Assembly: GCA_029891345.1 (NCBI GenBank)
Contig: CM057009.1
Coordinates: forward strand, 86,475,916 to 86,539,915
Source of the DNA: Dryococelus australis
Taxonomy: Eukaryota > Arthropoda > Insecta > Phasmatodea > Phasmatidae
Reading direction: 5' to 3'
Length of the DNA stretch: 64,000 bases
Of the stretch, positions 60,121 to 64,000 are shown piece by piece; position 1 is the first letter of the stretch; each line of letters begins with the position of its first letter. The translations under genes and the position numbers were made by a program. Below the pieces are notes generated by a model. It had not been told where the DNA came from. It saw only the letters and a program-made list of their open reading frames with translations, and did not search any database.

Positions 60121-63100
60121 ATATCATCTTGATTAATTTATTGATAATTTTAACATATTTCTCAAAGTGTGGAATTCAAGTATGTACATTAATAACATTT
60201 TACTGGTTACATTTTTGTACTTGCAATACGTCGTGTTTGGTGTTTGTCGTTTCTGTTTGTTACCTGTTGGATAAAATCAAATTGGCTCGTAGCAAGATGT
60301 CCATTTTTAACTTATTATATTCTGATAGCTCACCAATAAGTCCTATATGCTACAGTACAGATATGTGAGTAGAATGCCTGATGTGTCATGTCTTAGTATC
60401 AAATATACTGTACTAACAAAATTAATCACATATGCTTATGTCATAAATGTTATGCTATGTAATAAAAAAAACCAAAATTCGTTAGTTGTTTCAGTATTGT
60501 TAATATGCTAAATTATTTTTCCAGGAGTGAACTGAATTAGAGTTTCCGCCTATCTATATATACTGGAAACAGTTTGTCAAAACTAAATATACAGTATAGT
60601 TGAATGATGAAAAAGTGATTTCATATCAAGAAAAAATGTTGTTGAGAAGACTTTGCCTTTTTTTCAGTCAACAAATCTATTATTAGTATCACTGTGTTAT
60701 ATTGTTTAAAATATTTATAACTTGATTGTTATTTCTGTTAGAATACCTTTTATGTTACAAAAAAATTTGGCAAATTACGAACTGCCAAAAATCAAGTTTT
60801 TCATCACTGAGAAAAAATTCCTGTAATTGATATGGTTATACTATCTCGATTTTCTCCAAGATTCTTCTATCCCACTCCTAAACGTCCCACCAATACAGAA
60901 AATTTATACACATTATTCAAATACAAATAAGGTATTTTAAATGTTTTCAGATTTAAAAAAATTTATATGCTAAAGTAACATTATATTAAAAGTAATTATC
61001 TGTACTAAAGTAATTGAAAATTGAAAAATGAAAGTTTCTCTTAAGTATATATTTCATTACATTTTCCATTGTACTTTAATACACGTTCTAATATAGTTCA
61101 GAACAAACATCAAAGATTTTGGAAACCATTTAGATGGAAACACTCCATTTTATTCTATTCCCTCTTATACGTAAATTGAGACTGTCAAACATAAAAACTT
61201 TCGCAGAAAATGGGATCCTGGCACGTCTCTTTAGCATCCTCAGGTATACGGAAACAGCAAGGAGAAAAGCTAATGTTTACAGCGATAAGATGAAAACTTC
61301 CCTCCCATACCCTTCGCTGGTGCTACACTAATCCTCAACAGCCAGCATACAAAATGGGCATAACAACCACGATGTACTGTGTACCTTTCTGGTGAGAAAA
61401 TCATGTATTTCGGGTCAAGTCCCTCCGACTCTTAAGTGGTTAACTGTATGGGGCTTCAAAATGATAAAAAACATGTTAATGGAAAGTTTAATCTGCCATG
61501 AAACTAAATTTAAAAAATTCTAATTTACTAGTTACGAAATCCAGACTATGCATATGTGCATTATAATTATTTGTAAGGTATATGTGCATTATAATTATTT
61601 GTAAAGTAATATGTAATATCATTTGTTTTGGACAGGTAATCAATAAACTTTTGGGACCAATTTTATATTTAATTATTTTTAGGCTATTTTTTTTTAAATT
61701 TTAAATCATATCATTGGTTTTTAAAGTGCTAGATAGGACTTTTTGTATAATAAGTGCATTAAATTGTTGCGAGCTTTGTGAATTGTTACACAAAGACTAT
61801 TTTGAATTATGTGTATATTATTTCCATATTGCATCAGCACCCACCTATGCAATTTAATATGTTTATAAAATAAGAATACCTTACTAATACAAGGTCCTTA
61901 CCCTATCTTGAGGAATCCTGCATTAAAAAAAGACTACCACTACAGTAGCAGTCGTTTTTATCCATTAGTGATCTTTCTAAATAAGAATTTGTTTAATTGG
62001 GAGTCTTACCTTGAGATTAAGTATTAATTTATAAATTATTATTTTTTTATTTGTAAGCAATCTCTTTAGGACATACAAATGTTTATGGCAACTTTTGTCT
62101 ATATACTTATGTCTAAAATATTCATGTTTAATATTGCGTAATCTTTGATACTGGTAACTGAATGTAAGATCTGACAAATTTTCTGAAATAGTCAAACCAA
62201 GTTACTAAAACTTATTTCTTCCCATGAAATTCTTTGTGGATTCATAAGTATTTTAAAGTACTAGCACTGTACACTCAACCAATTATATGTTGCCTTTTTT
62301 TTAGTTGCTCTTTGGTTATCATTGACCATGTAAAATTTTCCTTATTGAATTCACATCCCTTTTGTGGGTAACACATGAATTGTGCTGGGTTTGCAGGTTC
62401 AAATAGGGCCTGAGAATATACATTTAAAAAAATTGTGGTATTATTGGAAATACTTACAGCAACAAATATCAACTTGAAGGAAACTATAAATATGTGTTCA
62501 ACATAGACAAAGTGATGTCACGTCTCGTCTGCAGCATTCACATAGTTTTATTTTTGTTTCTTATGTTTAAAGCTATTCCTTTCATTTTGGTGACTAAGTT
62601 TCATTTGTGATTTGCTCTTGTCTTAATCACTTTGTTGTTTGTATTTAAGCTTTGTATTTATCTCATATTGGTGTGTATATTTGGAAGTGGCAGGTGAAGT
62701 TCATGCTTAATGCTTTTTTATAGGAGGCTCTGCTCTGGGGTCTTATGTCAAAACTGCAGAACCACGCTCATTACCAGAATGGTATGCAACATCTGCCAGT
62801 CTGTTTTCCCCTCTGGATTTATTCTGGCATTATTTGGCTGGGGTCACATAGGAGTGATATGTCTTAACCAATAACACAGACTGGAGATCCTGCTCAGCTG
62901 GTATTTAGCCCACCTTTCCCTTTGGAGGAAACATGGCTTATGCCCATTGTAGTACATGCCATATTAGGTGCTGAGCTTATTGTTGTGTTGTAGTTCTCAT
63001 TTGTGTAGTGGTGTGTATTCTTGGATTTCTGATAAACCGGGGTTGTATGATGTGTTATCACATACACATGGATCATTTCTCCCAAAATTCCTCTCTCAGG

Positions 63101-64000
63101 TCATTATTCTTTCTTGTCAAGTGCATAGGCAGCTCCTCCAATGATGTGACTAGGTATTGTTGGGATCTCAGGTGGCAACTACTGGAGTAACTTTTCACAT
63201 GTCCCTGAACTTGTTTGCATTTGTATTGTTTATGGAGTCATCACGTGGGACCCAATTCACCTGCTGGCAACCATCCCTTATACCACTAATCGTTAGAATG
63301 CTAGATGGGTTGCAGTGGGATGCACACATGTACCTCTCCCTTTTCCTTTTTCCCTTTGCCTTAGCATGAATGGAGTTAATGGGGCGAAGCCATGGGATGT
63401 GTCTAAAAATGCATCTTCCTTAGGAAAAATCACTCACACCCTTATTTGTATTTATTTTAGGGTGGCAACAGGTGCTCGTGGTGGGAGTGTCCACTCTGAC
63501 CCCAGGAGGGATGTGGGTATCTATGCTTGAATACGTAATTTCACGTCTACTGGTCATGACAATCATGAAAAAGAAATGAAATTGAGCAAGTGGTCATGAA
63601 AGCTGTGAAAAAGTAATTAAATTGAGTGGGTTTTTATGAAATTTTCTTTCTCGTACCAGTCGCTAATGTCCACCTTAGTGTCGATTGACATTAATATTTC
63701 ATGCTATGTGGGGAAGGGTGGGACAACATAAATTTTTTTATGACCATGCACCCATACATCAGGTGTTATACACTTGTAGACAATTACATTTGCACACCTA
63801 GAATAGTTGTCATTGTGCCACACATTGTCAGAAATAATTCATGAAAATGTCATGAATTTGGCTCATTGGAAATTAGTAGACACCGTACTGGGATATTATT
63901 TAGGATCAGAGTTCAGGGATGCATGGAAACAATAGCTGCATACAGTACCTAGGCATAGATACATATATACAACATTCATTTTATTAGGTACCACATTATC
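60121..64000. other. No supported gene
   Basis: AT-rich DNA with scattered small ORFs lacking any motif. A weak direct repetition (GGTCATGA...AAAAAG.AAT.AAATTGAG) occurs at about 63552-63625. Confidence 0.4.
61552..61607. repeat. Two tandem copies of a 28-bp unit
   Basis: ATATGTGCATTATAATTATT + TGTAAGGT duplicated with a single difference. Confidence 0.95.

Overview
The window reads as arthropod, most likely insect, nuclear DNA: AT-rich, intron/repeat-like, almost free of long intact ORFs and filled with decayed mobile elements. I found no convincing host gene. The insect assignment rests on the style of the elements (insect-type Polinton genes, a DUF7869-type transposase, Ty3/Gypsy relics with a possible env, Tc1 remnants). 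The species cannot be named from sequence.

The main feature is a complete but degraded Polinton/Maverick (a virus-like DNA transposon) at 880-15556, about 14.7 kb. It has terminal inverted repeats of roughly 290 bp and a 6-bp TATATA target-site duplication at 874-879 and 15557-15562. Recognisable genes are: double-jelly-roll major capsid protein (minus, 1982-3252); a plus-strand virion/integration block with a DUF8207-like protein, a PLA2-like protein, a small membrane/coiled-coil protein, an intact adenain-like cysteine protease, a fibre-like repeat protein, an intact zinc ribbon and an rve integrase with chromodomain (3570-7623); then a BRO-N protein, a secreted matrix-metalloproteinase-like protein with hemopexin blades and the packaging ATPase (all minus); a penton/minor-capsid candidate (plus); and family-B DNA polymerase with SAP-like and repeated zinc-finger modules (minus). 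Most are broken by stops and frameshifts. The polymerase has lost its DTDS motif and the ATPase P-loop contains a stop, so the copy cannot be autonomous. Two genes are disrupted by dinucleotide microsatellites and the polymerase gene by about 1.1 kb of unidentified DNA.

From 17.8 to 33.3 kb lies a nest of insertions. A DUF7869-type transposase relic on the minus strand (about 17850-22370) is interrupted by a solo LTR (19739-21655) and a small TA-flanked MITE (18014-18249). A second solo LTR of the same family, in opposite orientation, lies at 31358-33319 with a perfect GCTA duplication. Between them are two convergent gag relics (gag-protease, plus, 27060-28240; gag, minus, 29722-31091).

From 37.1 to 43.7 kb is a minus-strand Ty3/Gypsy element with both LTRs (37107-38171 and 42817-43707) and degraded protease, RT, RNase H and integrase. 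From about 45.9 to 50.8 kb is a second, different minus-strand Gypsy-type relic with gag zinc knuckle, protease, RT, RNase H and integrase, and a possible env start after the integrase. The rest (50.8-64 kb) is mostly unannotatable AT-rich DNA containing a 360-bp Tc1-derived MITE (56958-57317), a tRNA-like SINE candidate (near 59950) and short tandem repeats.
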